From Granulicella sp. dw_53 (GTDB taxonomy: Bacteria > Acidobacteriota > Terriglobia > Terriglobales > Acidobacteriaceae), in contig NZ_JAAVUR010000004.1 in assembly GCF_018449545.1 (NCBI RefSeq), positions 248,001-312,000 of the forward strand: a stretch of 64,000 nt of DNA, in the 5' to 3' direction. The position numbers and the translations under genes were made by a program. The notes beneath the pieces are model-generated. The model was given only the letters and a program-made list of their open reading frames with translations. It made no database searches and was not told the DNA's origin. The stretch's first letter is position 1. Every line of letters starts with the position of its first letter. Of the stretch, positions 34,268 to 41,140 are shown in pieces.

Positions 34268-35063
34268 TGTTCCGTCCTCCATGCTGCTGCGGTTGATTGT
34301 CCTGCGCCTTTGAAAGCCACGAGTTCACGAATCGCGGCATGCCACGGGGAGTTTTCATCCTGGTCGGATTCGAGAGGAGCCACACGCGCATCTTGCCTAA
34401 CTCGTCCATCACCGAAATTCCGGGAAAGGCCTTAACATATTCGTTGTAGAGTCTTTGCGGTACTCCGTATTTATCTTTTCCGCCGATAACTGGAAGATTG
34501 AAGACCGTGACATCTTCCAGCATGGAGCGAGGCTTCTTATCGCTCCTTGCAGATGTACTAGGTCCTTCTCCCTCACCTCCGACAACACCTTCAACGACAC
34601 CAACACCTGCGCAAAACTTTTCAGAAACATTTCCAAAAGATTTTGAGAACGTTTCCGAAATACGCGCATCACCTGCATTCCGTTGATCTTTCCATCGCTG
34701 GTAGCGAGTGGCAAACGCTTCCATGATTTTTGTTGGCGGTTCTGGTGAACGCCGATCTTCCGCATTCTTGTAAACGAGCAGCGCCTTATCGGGAGTGATG
34801 AATTGGAGCCACCAATGTTCCCCCGCCAGATAGACGACGACCAAACAATTGAGTTGAAGTTCTTGGATCACAGAGATGAACTGGTCTTCGGTCGGCGGAT
34901 CAGGGATGTACCGGAAGTACTTCGCGATAATCGTTGGATAATGAAGCTCCAACCGTCCGAAGTTATTGGCCGCGTGGATGAGGCGCAACCAACAGTACTG
35001 CGTTTGAGTCGAGCAAGCTGCGAGTCGCTGCCCCTCAAAGAGACCCTTCGCATCAATGATCAT
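34059..35063 (-). CDS. Probable replication protein of the element
   Basis: Frame of about 334 residues (ATG 35063; TTG 35078 possible; neither has a clear ribosome site). Residues 1-130 resemble the winged-helix N-terminus of phage and satellite replication initiators (YCWLRLIHAANNFGRLELHYPTIIAKYFRYIPDPPTEDQF, EHWWLQFITPDKALLVYKNAEDR). A low-complexity Gly/Val/Glu linker follows, then a helical part (YNEYVKAFPGISVMDELGKMRVWLLSNP) like a DnaD/DnaT-type C-terminal region. After about residue 265 the sequence turns Arg/Gly/Asp-rich and overlaps the next gene, so the true end may be earlier. It lies downstream of the 11-bp repeats, which could be its binding sites. Function is inferred. Confidence 0.5.
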   Translation of the reverse strand: MIIDAKGLFEGQRLAACSTQTQYCWLRLIHAANNFGRLELHYPTIIAKYFRYIPDPPTEDQFISVIQELQLNCLVVVYLAGEHWWLQFITPDKALLVYKNAEDRRSPEPPTKIMEAFATRYQRWKDQRNAGDARISETFSKSFGNVSEKFCAGVGVVEGVVGGEGEGPSTSARSDKKPRSMLEDVTVFNLPVIGGKDKYGVPQRLYNEYVKAFPGISVMDELGKMRVWLLSNPTRMKTPRGMPRFVNSWLSKAQDNQPQQHGGRNNGALPFGKADSNLVVLAESLHRGERQDQPRSHGLLSAGGDGPDDLRDLRAGALDGNRPEGSAGRSRGSK

Positions 35064-35166
35064 CGGCGCACCAGCCAATCAAGACGACGAAGGCTCGTGC
35101 ATGCTATTGTTGCCCTATCCATGAACGTCCTTTCCCCGCCTCCGGTCGCACCCGGGGGCGCGTTCT

Positions 35167-35394
35167 TCACTTGGCATCAGGAGTCGTGTTGGCCTTCAGC
35201 CAAGCGTGAAGCCCGGAACGCGGGATGCGAACCATTCCGGCGTGCGTAAAAGCGGGTATGACGCCGGTTCTCGCAAGCCGATACACCGATGTAGCAGAGC
35301 AGTGCATCGTCTTCGCGACTTGTCCTACTTTCAGGTACTCATCGACTTCCGTCAGTGATTCGGGTTCCGTTGGTTGAACTTTTTTCGTCGACAT
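35167..35394 (-). CDS. Excisionase-like HTH protein
   Basis: Protein of 75 residues with a MerR/excisionase-type helix-turn-helix: EYLKVGQVAKTMHCSATSVYRLARTGVIPAFTHAGMVRIPRSGLHAWL, the usual binding-helix, turn and wing order. ATG 35394 has GAGAGG upstream; the longer frame to 35598 is excluded because it runs through the repeat array. In integrative elements such genes act as excisionase or AlpA-like activators. It lies immediately downstream of the 11-bp repeats. Confidence 0.8.
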   Translation of the reverse strand: MSTKKVQPTEPESLTEVDEYLKVGQVAKTMHCSATSVYRLARTGVIPAFTHAGMVRIPRSGLHAWLKANTTPDAK

Positions 35395-35462
35395 TCGATC
35401 CTCTCTCTGCACACATGCTCCACATCCGACGCTTCGATGAGCATGAGCGAAATCAAAGGCAG

Positions 35463-35517
35463 AGTCGAGGAAGAGTCGAGGAAGAATCGAGGAAGAATAG
35501 CGGAAGAATAGCGGACC
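35463..35517. repeat. Five 11-bp iteron-like direct repeats
   Basis: Five adjoining 11-mers: AGTCGAGGAAG twice, AATCGAGGAAG, AATAGCGGAAG and AATAGCGGACC. The period equals about one helical turn, so a protein would contact one face. They lie between the XRE repressor gene and the excisionase-like gene, where an operator or replication origin would be expected. Confidence 0.8.
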
Positions 35518-35524
35518 AAATCGA

Positions 35525-35857
35525 CTAGCTAAGGAGGAGCTCCTCCGCTGTCGTGCCCATCGCCTTTGCGATTTGAACCCATGTAGCTCGCCGTGCATTA
35601 TGGCTGTGGAAGATGTTGCGAAGGGTCCGACTGCTCAATCCAGCCGCCTCTGCGAACGCTTCCTGATTGAGGCCGTGACGGTCCATATAAGTCACCACGC
35701 GAGCTACCGCTGGGCCGCTCTTTATGCTTCGGCCAACCTGGTCCGGTCCAACGTTGTGCTTGGGGTCGGAAGAAAGCTTCTGGATGTTCCAAAGTTGTTG
35801 ACGGACGAACTCAACTTTATCAAGTTCATCGGGCGATCCGCTCCCGCGTTTCCGCAT
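35525..35857 (-). CDS. XRE-family repressor
   Basis: Protein of 110 residues. The C-terminal half is a Cro/C1-type helix-turn-helix (YMDRHGLNQEAFAEAAGLSSRTLRNIFHSHNARRATWVQIAKAMGTTAEELL). The N-terminal part is a charged helical extension. It is the gene nearest the right attachment site. Its stop lies 7 bp from the repeat array, so it may bind those repeats and control the leftward genes. Being in the same direction as the genes it would control is unlike a classical divergent lysogeny switch. Confidence 0.8.
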   Translation of the reverse strand: MRKRGSGSPDELDKVEFVRQQLWNIQKLSSDPKHNVGPDQVGRSIKSGPAVARVVTYMDRHGLNQEAFAEAAGLSSRTLRNIFHSHNARRATWVQIAKAMGTTAEELLLS

Positions 35858-35919
35858 TCACAACCCCTGGACAATCTATTGAAGACAGCCAACATATCAC
35901 GTAGAGGGAGTGATTAGCC

Positions 35920-35949
35920 CGTTGCTAGAAGAATTCGCCGTTGCTAGAA
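35920..35949 (+). repeat. Putative integrase arm sites, right
   Basis: CGTTGCTAGAA occurs at 35920-35930 and 35939-35949, sharing the core TTGCTAGAA with two sites near the left end. They lie 120-150 bp inside the tRNA-side attachment core. Further right, ATGGCAAAC is repeated directly at about 35992-36009. Confidence 0.55.
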
Positions 35950-36068
35950 AAATCGCGAGAAGATCGCCTAAGCATGCCAAAATCGAGCAACATGGCAAAC
36001 ATGGCAAACCGGCCTACATGCTCATTCTAGTAAATTTAGATCTGTTTTCAGTGATTTAGACAGGATAC

Positions 36069-36161
36069 TGGCGGAGAGTGGGGGATTCGAACCCCCGATA
36101 GAACTTTTGGTCCTATAACGGTTTAGCAAACCGCCGCCTTCAGCCACTCGGCCAACTCTCC
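36069..36161 (-). tRNA. tRNA-Ser (anticodon GCU), integration site
   Basis: The minus strand gives acceptor GGAGAGT (36155-36161) pairing with ACTCTCC (36073-36079), discriminator G and encoded CCA (36069-36071). The anticodon loop TTTGCTAAA carries GCT. The long variable arm (GTTATAGGACC region) and T-arm GGGGGTTCGAATCCCCC are typical of tRNA-Ser. The gene is intact; its last 20 bases are duplicated at 26427. Confidence 0.96.
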
Positions 36162-36305
36162 AGCACTTTCGTCGCGACTTCGCTGATTATATCGTGCACC
36201 CGCCCGCTGTGGCTTCCTCTCATTTAGATTTGTCTCAACTGGCCCATTTCACCGCCCGCCCGTTCCCAACTCCGCCGCCCGCCGCGCGGTAAGAAAGAGG
36301 CACAA

Positions 36306-37619
36306 TTGGCAACAAGAACCACCGGCATGAAGAGGCTGCGCCTGCTGCCTCTCATCGCCGCCACGTACTTCATGGTCTCGGGCGGCCCCTACGGCCTGGA
36401 AGACATCATCGGCATGGCCGGCTACGGCCGCGCCTTTCTTCTGCTTCTGCTCATCCCCATCTTCTGGAGCCTCCCCACCTCGCTCATGGTCGGGGAACTC
36501 GCCTCCGCCATGCCCTGCGAGGGCGGCTTCTACCATTGGGTGCGCCAGGCGATGGGCCCATTCTGGGGCTTTCAAGAGGCGTGGCTCTCCCTCGCCGCCA
36601 GCGTCTTCGACATGGCGATCTACCCCACCACCTTCGTGCTCTATCTCTCGCACGTCGCGCCCAACCTCACCGCCGGATACCGCGGCCTCCTCCTCAAGCT
36701 CGTCATCGTCACCATCTCCGCCCTCTGGAACCTGCGCGGCGCGGCCGCCGTCGGCAGCGGTTCGCAGCGCATGATGGTCATCTCGCTCTCGCCCTTCGTC
36801 GTCCTCATCGGCTTGGCGGTCTGGCACAGCCTCCACCACGGAGTAGCCGTCGCCGCAGGCGGCCCACCCGCCCAGATGGATATCGCCGGAGCCGTCCTCG
36901 TCGCCATGTGGAACTACATGGGCTGGGACAACGCCTCCACCATCGCCCAGGAGGTCGAAAACCCGCAGAAGGCCTACCCCCGCGCCATGCTCAGCTCCGC
37001 CCTCGTGGTCATGTGCGTCTATACTCTGCCGCTTGCAGCGGTCTGGCTGGCAGGCATCCCCGCCGAGCGCTTCTCCACCGGAGCCTGGGTCGACGCCGCC
37101 ATGCTCCTCGGCGGACCCGTCCTCGCCATGGCCGTGGTCCTCGCCGGTTCGCTCGACGGCCTCGGCACCTTCAACGCCCTCACCCTCTCGCTCACCCGCC
37201 TGCCCTACGCCATGGCCGAAGACGGTCTGCTGCCCAAGCTCCTCGCCCGCCGCTGGTCCAACGGAGTCCCCTGGGTCAGCGTCATCGCCTGCAGCGTCGC
37301 CTGGGCACTCGCCCTCGGCTTCACCTTCGAGCGCCTCATCTCCATCGACCTCGTCCTCTACGGAGCCGCGCTCCTGCTGGAGTTCGTCGCTCTCATCCTC
37401 CTCCGCATCCGGGCACCGCAGATGCACCGGCCCTTCCGCGTCCCCGGAGGCATGATCGGTGCCATCACCGTCGGCCTCGGCCCTGCAGCGCTCATCGCCT
37501 ACGCCCTATGGGCCGCACGCGACGAGCGCATCGCCGGAATGCCTGCTCTGGTCTTCGCCGCCCTTATCGGCGCGGCAGGCCCTCTCGTCTACCTCATCGC
37601 CCGCAGACGGACCGCCTGA
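36306..37619 (+). CDS. APC-superfamily amino acid permease
   Basis: Integral membrane transporter of 437 residues with about 12 hydrophobic spans (FLLLLLIPIFWSLPTSLMVGEL, VVMCVYTLPLAAVWLAGIP, VLAMAVVLAGSLDG, LVLYGAALLLEFVALILL, ALIAYALWA, LVFAALIGAAGPLVYLI). The APC signatures FMVSGGPYGLEDIIGMAGYGRA in span 1 and MPCEGGFYHWVRQAMG are present. It likely imports an amino acid or amine by cation symport; the substrate is unclear. TTG 36306 has AAAGAGG at good spacing; ATG 36327 is the alternative. It converges on ppa, with a shared terminator between them. Confidence 0.87.
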   Translation: MATRTTGMKRLRLLPLIAATYFMVSGGPYGLEDIIGMAGYGRAFLLLLLIPIFWSLPTSLMVGELASAMPCEGGFYHWVRQAMGPFWGFQEAWLSLAASVFDMAIYPTTFVLYLSHVAPNLTAGYRGLLLKLVIVTISALWNLRGAAAVGSGSQRMMVISLSPFVVLIGLAVWHSLHHGVAVAAGGPPAQMDIAGAVLVAMWNYMGWDNASTIAQEVENPQKAYPRAMLSSALVVMCVYTLPLAAVWLAGIPAERFSTGAWVDAAMLLGGPVLAMAVVLAGSLDGLGTFNALTLSLTRLPYAMAEDGLLPKLLARRWSNGVPWVSVIACSVAWALALGFTFERLISIDLVLYGAALLLEFVALILLRIRAPQMHRPFRVPGGMIGAITVGLGPAALIAYALWAARDERIAGMPALVFAALIGAAGPLVYLIARRRTA

Positions 37620-37622
37620 AAG

Positions 37623-37663
37623 AAAAAGCCCCCGCCGCGCCAGACTCAGCGCAAACGGGGGCT
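37623..37663. terminator. Terminator between APC permease and ppa
   Basis: Stem AGCCCCCG (37627-37634) pairs with CGGGGGCT (37656-37663). A run of five A precedes it on the + strand, so read leftwards the stem is followed by TTTTT, a good terminator for ppa. It may also stop the permease transcript. Confidence 0.8.
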
Positions 37664-37682
37664 TCTGTATCCCAACAAAAAA

Positions 37683-38252
37683 CTACTCGTGCGGAACCGG
37701 CTTCGGCTGCGGATTCGCCTTGTTGTCGATGAAGCGCTGCTGCGCCTCCAGCACCTTGTTCCGTGCGAACGAGGCGTCCCGCCAACCCTTTACCTCGACA
37801 CGCTTGCCTTCGAGGTCCTTGTAGATCGCGAAGAAGTGCGTAATCTCCCGCAGCATGTGCGGATAGATCTCGGAGAAGTTCCAGACATCCTTATAGCGCG
37901 GATTGCCCTTACCGACGCACAGTACCTTCTCGTCGCCCAGGCCCTGGTCCAGCATCTCCAGCACGCCGATCGGGCGAACCTCCATCACGCAACCGGGAAA
38001 GCTCGGCGCGTCGACCAGCACCAGGCAATCCAGCGGATCGCCATCTTCGCCCAGCGTACTGGGAATGAAGCCATAGTCCCCGGGGTAGTGCACCGGCGAG
38101 TACAGGTTCCGGTCCAGCCGGAATACATGCAGTTCCTTGTCGTATTCGTACTTGTTGATGCCCTCGTGGGGAATCTCAATGACGGCGTTGATCACTTCCG
38201 GGGAGTGCTCCCCCACTGGCAACTCTAGATAATTCGGCATAAATTCTGGCAT
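37683..38252 (-). CDS. ppa: Inorganic pyrophosphatase, family I
   Basis: Soluble pyrophosphatase of 189 residues, hydrolysing PPi to two phosphates to drive biosynthesis. The family I metal site is clear in EDGDPLDCLVLVD (Asp70, Asp72, Asp75), with KYEYDKELHVFRLDR, YPGDYGFIPSTL and YKDLEGKRVEVKGW. Length is normal. ATG 38252 is chosen; ATG 38240 (MPNYLEL) is possible. It is divergent from purS. Confidence 0.95.
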   Translation of the reverse strand: MPEFMPNYLELPVGEHSPEVINAVIEIPHEGINKYEYDKELHVFRLDRNLYSPVHYPGDYGFIPSTLGEDGDPLDCLVLVDAPSFPGCVMEVRPIGVLEMLDQGLGDEKVLCVGKGNPRYKDVWNFSEIYPHMLREITHFFAIYKDLEGKRVEVKGWRDASFARNKVLEAQQRFIDNKANPQPKPVPHE

Positions 38253-38372
38253 CTCTTCTCGTTTGGGAAATTGTTGCGCTGATATCGATGAAGGTTGCTG
38301 ATGTTATCGCGGGTATCACACTCGGCGCCCGAGGATCAGGTCGGCGGCTCGAGCGCTTTCTGCCACCTTGTC

Positions 38373-38378
38373 TATAAT
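38373..38378 (+). promoter_or_regulatory. -10 box of purS, possible leaderless start
   Basis: A perfect TATAAT ends 8 bp before the purS ATG, so transcription would start within about 0-3 nt of the codon. There is no Shine-Dalgarno sequence. No clear -35 element is visible. Confidence 0.5.
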
Positions 38379-38386
38379 CAGACATC

Positions 38387-38632
38387 ATGAAGGCCCATGT
38401 CTATGTCACTCTCAAACGAACCGTGCTCGACGCTCAGGGCCAGACGGTAGCCGATGCACTTCGCCGCATGGAATACCGCGGCGTCCAGGACGTGCGTCAA
38501 GGCAAATACTTCCTGCTCACCCTCGAAGACGGCCAGGAGCCCGCAGCCGCGCAGACCGAAGTCGAACGCATCGCGCGCGAAGTCTTGACCAACCCCGTCA
38601 TCGAAGAATTTTCCTTCCGGATCGAAGGCTAA
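38387..38632 (+). CDS. purS: FGAM synthase subunit PurS
   Basis: Protein of 81 residues, the small subunit of the PurLQS phosphoribosylformylglycinamidine synthase in purine synthesis. It spans the family: KAHVYVTLKRTVLDAQGQTVADALRRM, the GVQDVRQGKYFLLTLED core and VLTNPVIEEFSFRI end. purQ and purL do not follow; hemE is next. An upstream TATAAT so close to the ATG suggests a leaderless mRNA. Confidence 0.92.
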   Translation: MKAHVYVTLKRTVLDAQGQTVADALRRMEYRGVQDVRQGKYFLLTLEDGQEPAAAQTEVERIAREVLTNPVIEEFSFRIEG

Positions 38633-38654
38633 CCCAGCCCAGGACCCGGCTTAC

Positions 38655-38684
38655 GGACCCACCGGCTAAGGGCTCGGCGGGTCC
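38655..38684 (+). terminator. Hairpin behind purS
   Basis: GGACCCACCG (38655-38664) pairs with CGGCGGGTCC (38675-38684) with one mismatch and a 10-nt loop. No T-run follows. Possible terminator in the 219-bp gap before hemE; otherwise that gap is empty. Confidence 0.35.
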
Positions 38685-38851
38685 AACCCGCCTACCCAAA
38701 AGTCGCAGCCCGATCCTCTCGCAGAGGGCGGCCCCGAACCCTTAAACAAAGCCACACGTCAAAGCTCACCCTCCCATTTCAGTCCAGTCAACGCGGATCG
38801 GACCCAGTCTTGGGACATACACTTCCAAGTGCTAGGCTCGAAGGGGCAGGC

Positions 38852-39973
38852 ATGGAGAGACACTTGAACCAAATCCCCCAGCAAACACCCCCAGAGATTC
38901 AAAGGGCGAATCCCCTCCAACCGGCAGCGGAAGGCAGCCGCTTCGTCCGCGCCTGCCTCCGGCAGCCCGTCGACCGCACCCCCGTCTGGTTTCTGCGCCA
39001 GGCCGGACGCTACATGCCGGAGTACATGGCCGTCCGCAAGCACCACTCGCTGCTCGACATCTGCCGCACCCCCGAGGTCGCCTCCGAGGTCACCATCACC
39101 GCCGCCGAGCGCCTCGGCGTCGACGCAGCCATCATCTTCGCCGACCTGCTGCTCCCCTTCACCCCCATGGGACTCGACTTCGAGTTCCTCGCCGGCGAAG
39201 GCCCCGTCGTCAACGTCCCCATTCGCTCCGCCGAGCAGGTCGTCGCCCTTCGCACCGACCGCATCGACGAGCTCAGCTACGTCGCCCGCTCCATCGAAAA
39301 GGTCGTCGCCCACTTCTCCCGTCCCCGGCCCGACGGCGATCAGCTCGGCATCATCGGCTTCTGCGGCGCTCCCTTCACCCTCGCCAGCTACATGATCGAA
39401 GGCGGCTCCTCCCGCAACTATATCGAGACCAAAAAGCTCATGTACGGCGACACCAAGGCCTGGCCTCTCCTTATGGAGAAGCTCGTCACCGTCCTCGTCG
39501 GCTACGCCGCCCAGCAGGTCGAGGCCGGAGCCGACGTCATCCAGGTCTTCGATAGCTGGGCCGGAGCCCTCAGCGTCTCCGACTACCGCCAGTACTGCCT
39601 CGCCCCCACGACAGAGCTCGTCCAGCGCATCCAGGCCCTCGGCGTCCCGGTCATCTACTTCGGCGTGGACACCGCATCGCTCCTCCCCACCATGCGCGAG
39701 ACCGGAGCCGACGTCCTCGGCCTCGATTGGCGCATCCCCCTCGACGTCGGCTGGAAGTCCATCGGCCATACCCGCGCCGTCCAGGGCAACCTGGACCCCA
39801 TCACCCTCTTCGCCCCCGAAGCCGTCCTCAAAGCTCGTGTCCTGGAGGTCCTTCACACCGCCGAAAAGCGTCCCGGCCACATCTTCAACCTCGGCCACGG
39901 CATCGTCCCCGGCACCCCGGTCGAAAACGTCATCCAGGTCGTCCAATGGGTCAAGGAGTACGGCAAGATATGA
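38852..39973 (+). CDS. hemE: Uroporphyrinogen decarboxylase
   Basis: Enzyme of 373 residues that decarboxylates uroporphyrinogen III to coproporphyrinogen III. The signature PVWFLRQAGRYMPEYMAVR is present, as are DAAIIFADLLLPFTPMGLDFEF, GFCGAPFTLASYMIEGG and VIQVFDSWAGALS. ATG 38852 with AAGGGG upstream is preferred over 38810. The stop overlaps the hemH ATG (ATGA), so hemE-hemH-hemY form one heme operon. Confidence 0.95.
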   Translation: MERHLNQIPQQTPPEIQRANPLQPAAEGSRFVRACLRQPVDRTPVWFLRQAGRYMPEYMAVRKHHSLLDICRTPEVASEVTITAAERLGVDAAIIFADLLLPFTPMGLDFEFLAGEGPVVNVPIRSAEQVVALRTDRIDELSYVARSIEKVVAHFSRPRPDGDQLGIIGFCGAPFTLASYMIEGGSSRNYIETKKLMYGDTKAWPLLMEKLVTVLVGYAAQQVEAGADVIQVFDSWAGALSVSDYRQYCLAPTTELVQRIQALGVPVIYFGVDTASLLPTMRETGADVLGLDWRIPLDVGWKSIGHTRAVQGNLDPITLFAPEAVLKARVLEVLHTAEKRPGHIFNLGHGIVPGTPVENVIQVVQWVKEYGKI

Positions 39974-41034
39974 CCCAGGAAGCGCAGCCCGGCCATGCCG
40001 CCATCCTGCTCCTCGCCCACGGCACCCCCAACCGCCTCAGTGAGATGGCCGAGTACCTCAGCAAAGTCACCGGAGGTCGCGCCCTCCCGGACGAGGTCGT
40101 TAAAGAGCTCCAGCACCGCTACGCCGAGATCGGCCTCAAAGAAGAGCCGCTCCCCGAAGGTCCGCCCTTAACCCGCTGGACCCTCAAACAGGGCTCGCTC
40201 CTGGAACAGACCCTCAAGACCACCAAAGTCTATGTCGGAATGCGCAACTGGCACCCTTACATCGCCGACGTGGTCGCCCAGATGCGAGCCGACGGCGTCA
40301 CCCACATCAAGGCCATCTGCCTCGCACCGCAGAACTCCCGCACCAGCGTTGGCCTCTACCGCCGCGCCCTGCTCGCCGCCGCCACCGAGATGGAGGTCGA
40401 GTTCGTCGCCGGCTGGGCCGAACACCCGCTCCTCGCCCAGGCCTTCGCCGAAAGACTCTGGCCCGTCTGGGCTGAAGCCTGCGCCAGCGTGTCTTCCCCA
40501 GGACACCCCCGCCGCGTCCCTGTCCTCTTCACCGCCCACTCCGTCCCCTGCCGCACCATCATGACCGGCGAAGCCGCGGCTGCCCGCCCCGGCATGTCCT
40601 CCTCCGCAGGCCGTCCCAGCGCCATCCCCACAGGTCCCGACCCCTACCCCGTCGAGGCAAAACGCACCGCCCAGCTCGTCGCAGACCGTCTCGCCGTCGT
40701 CGGCTTCCACGACTCCGACTGGTACTTCGCCTTCCAAAGCCAGGGCATCAGCGGCGGCCCCTGGATCGGCCCCACCGTCGAGGAGATCCTCAAGGCCATC
40801 AAGACCGAGGGCCACCCCGGCGTCGTCATGCAGCCCATCGGCTTCCTCTGCGACCACGTCGAAATCCTCTACGATATCGATATCGCCTTCACCCAGACCG
40901 CCCGCGAGCTCGGCCTCAAGCTCTGGCGCGCCGAATCCCTCAACGACTCCCCCACCCTGATTGAGGCCCTCGCCACCATCGCCTCCGGCGCCTACCACGC
41001 CGACTTAGACGAAGCCATCGCCCAACCCCAATAG
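39970..41034 (+). CDS. hemH: Ferrochelatase
   Basis: Enzyme of 354 residues inserting Fe2+ into a porphyrin. Family features: LLLAHGTPNRLSEMAEYLSKV, RNWHPYIADVVAQM, IKAICLAPQNSRTSVGLYRRAL, VLFTAHSVP with the catalytic His, and GFLCDHVEILYDIDIAF with the conserved Glu. Whether it acts on coproporphyrin or protoporphyrin is not decided by these motifs. ATG 39970 overlaps the end of hemE. Confidence 0.93.
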   Translation: MTQEAQPGHAAILLLAHGTPNRLSEMAEYLSKVTGGRALPDEVVKELQHRYAEIGLKEEPLPEGPPLTRWTLKQGSLLEQTLKTTKVYVGMRNWHPYIADVVAQMRADGVTHIKAICLAPQNSRTSVGLYRRALLAAATEMEVEFVAGWAEHPLLAQAFAERLWPVWAEACASVSSPGHPRRVPVLFTAHSVPCRTIMTGEAAAARPGMSSSAGRPSAIPTGPDPYPVEAKRTAQLVADRLAVVGFHDSDWYFAFQSQGISGGPWIGPTVEEILKAIKTEGHPGVVMQPIGFLCDHVEILYDIDIAFTQTARELGLKLWRAESLNDSPTLIEALATIASGAYHADLDEAIAQPQ

Positions 41035-41140
41035 AGCCACAAAAGCGGATGCCCACCCTTGATGCAGTCCATCGCAAATAGGGTGGTTATCGTGCCTCCC
41101 ATCTCGCGCCCACTCTGTGCCAAACTTCTTTAAGGACACT

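Larger units (their letters stand above)
26427..36088. mobile_element. Satellite-like integrative element in tRNA-Ser(GCU)
   Basis: The element of about 9.64 kb is bounded by the exact 20-bp repeat TGGCGGAGAGTGGGGGATTC (26427-26446 and 36069-36088). The right copy is the CCA end and 3' arm of an intact tRNA-Ser; the left copy is a detached duplicate, as expected after site-specific integration. It encodes a tyrosine integrase, a DUF2971/membrane-protein pair, HK97-type protease and capsid protein, phage-like small proteins, a probable replication protein, an excisionase-like HTH protein and an XRE repressor. No terminase, portal, tail or lysis gene is recognisable. This combination is closer to a capsid-encoding satellite or a strongly reduced prophage than to a complete phage. 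Confidence 0.85.

Noticed and set aside
35463..35517. CRISPR array
   Set aside because: Units of 11 bp adjoin without spacers, so this is an iteron or operator array; no cas gene is present.
36249..37427. 392-codon antisense frame inside the APC permease
   Set aside because: Glu/Gly-rich shadow; the permease strand shows regular membrane spans.
38759..39946. 395-codon antisense frame inside hemE
   Set aside because: Low-complexity Gly/Asp-rich shadow of hemE.
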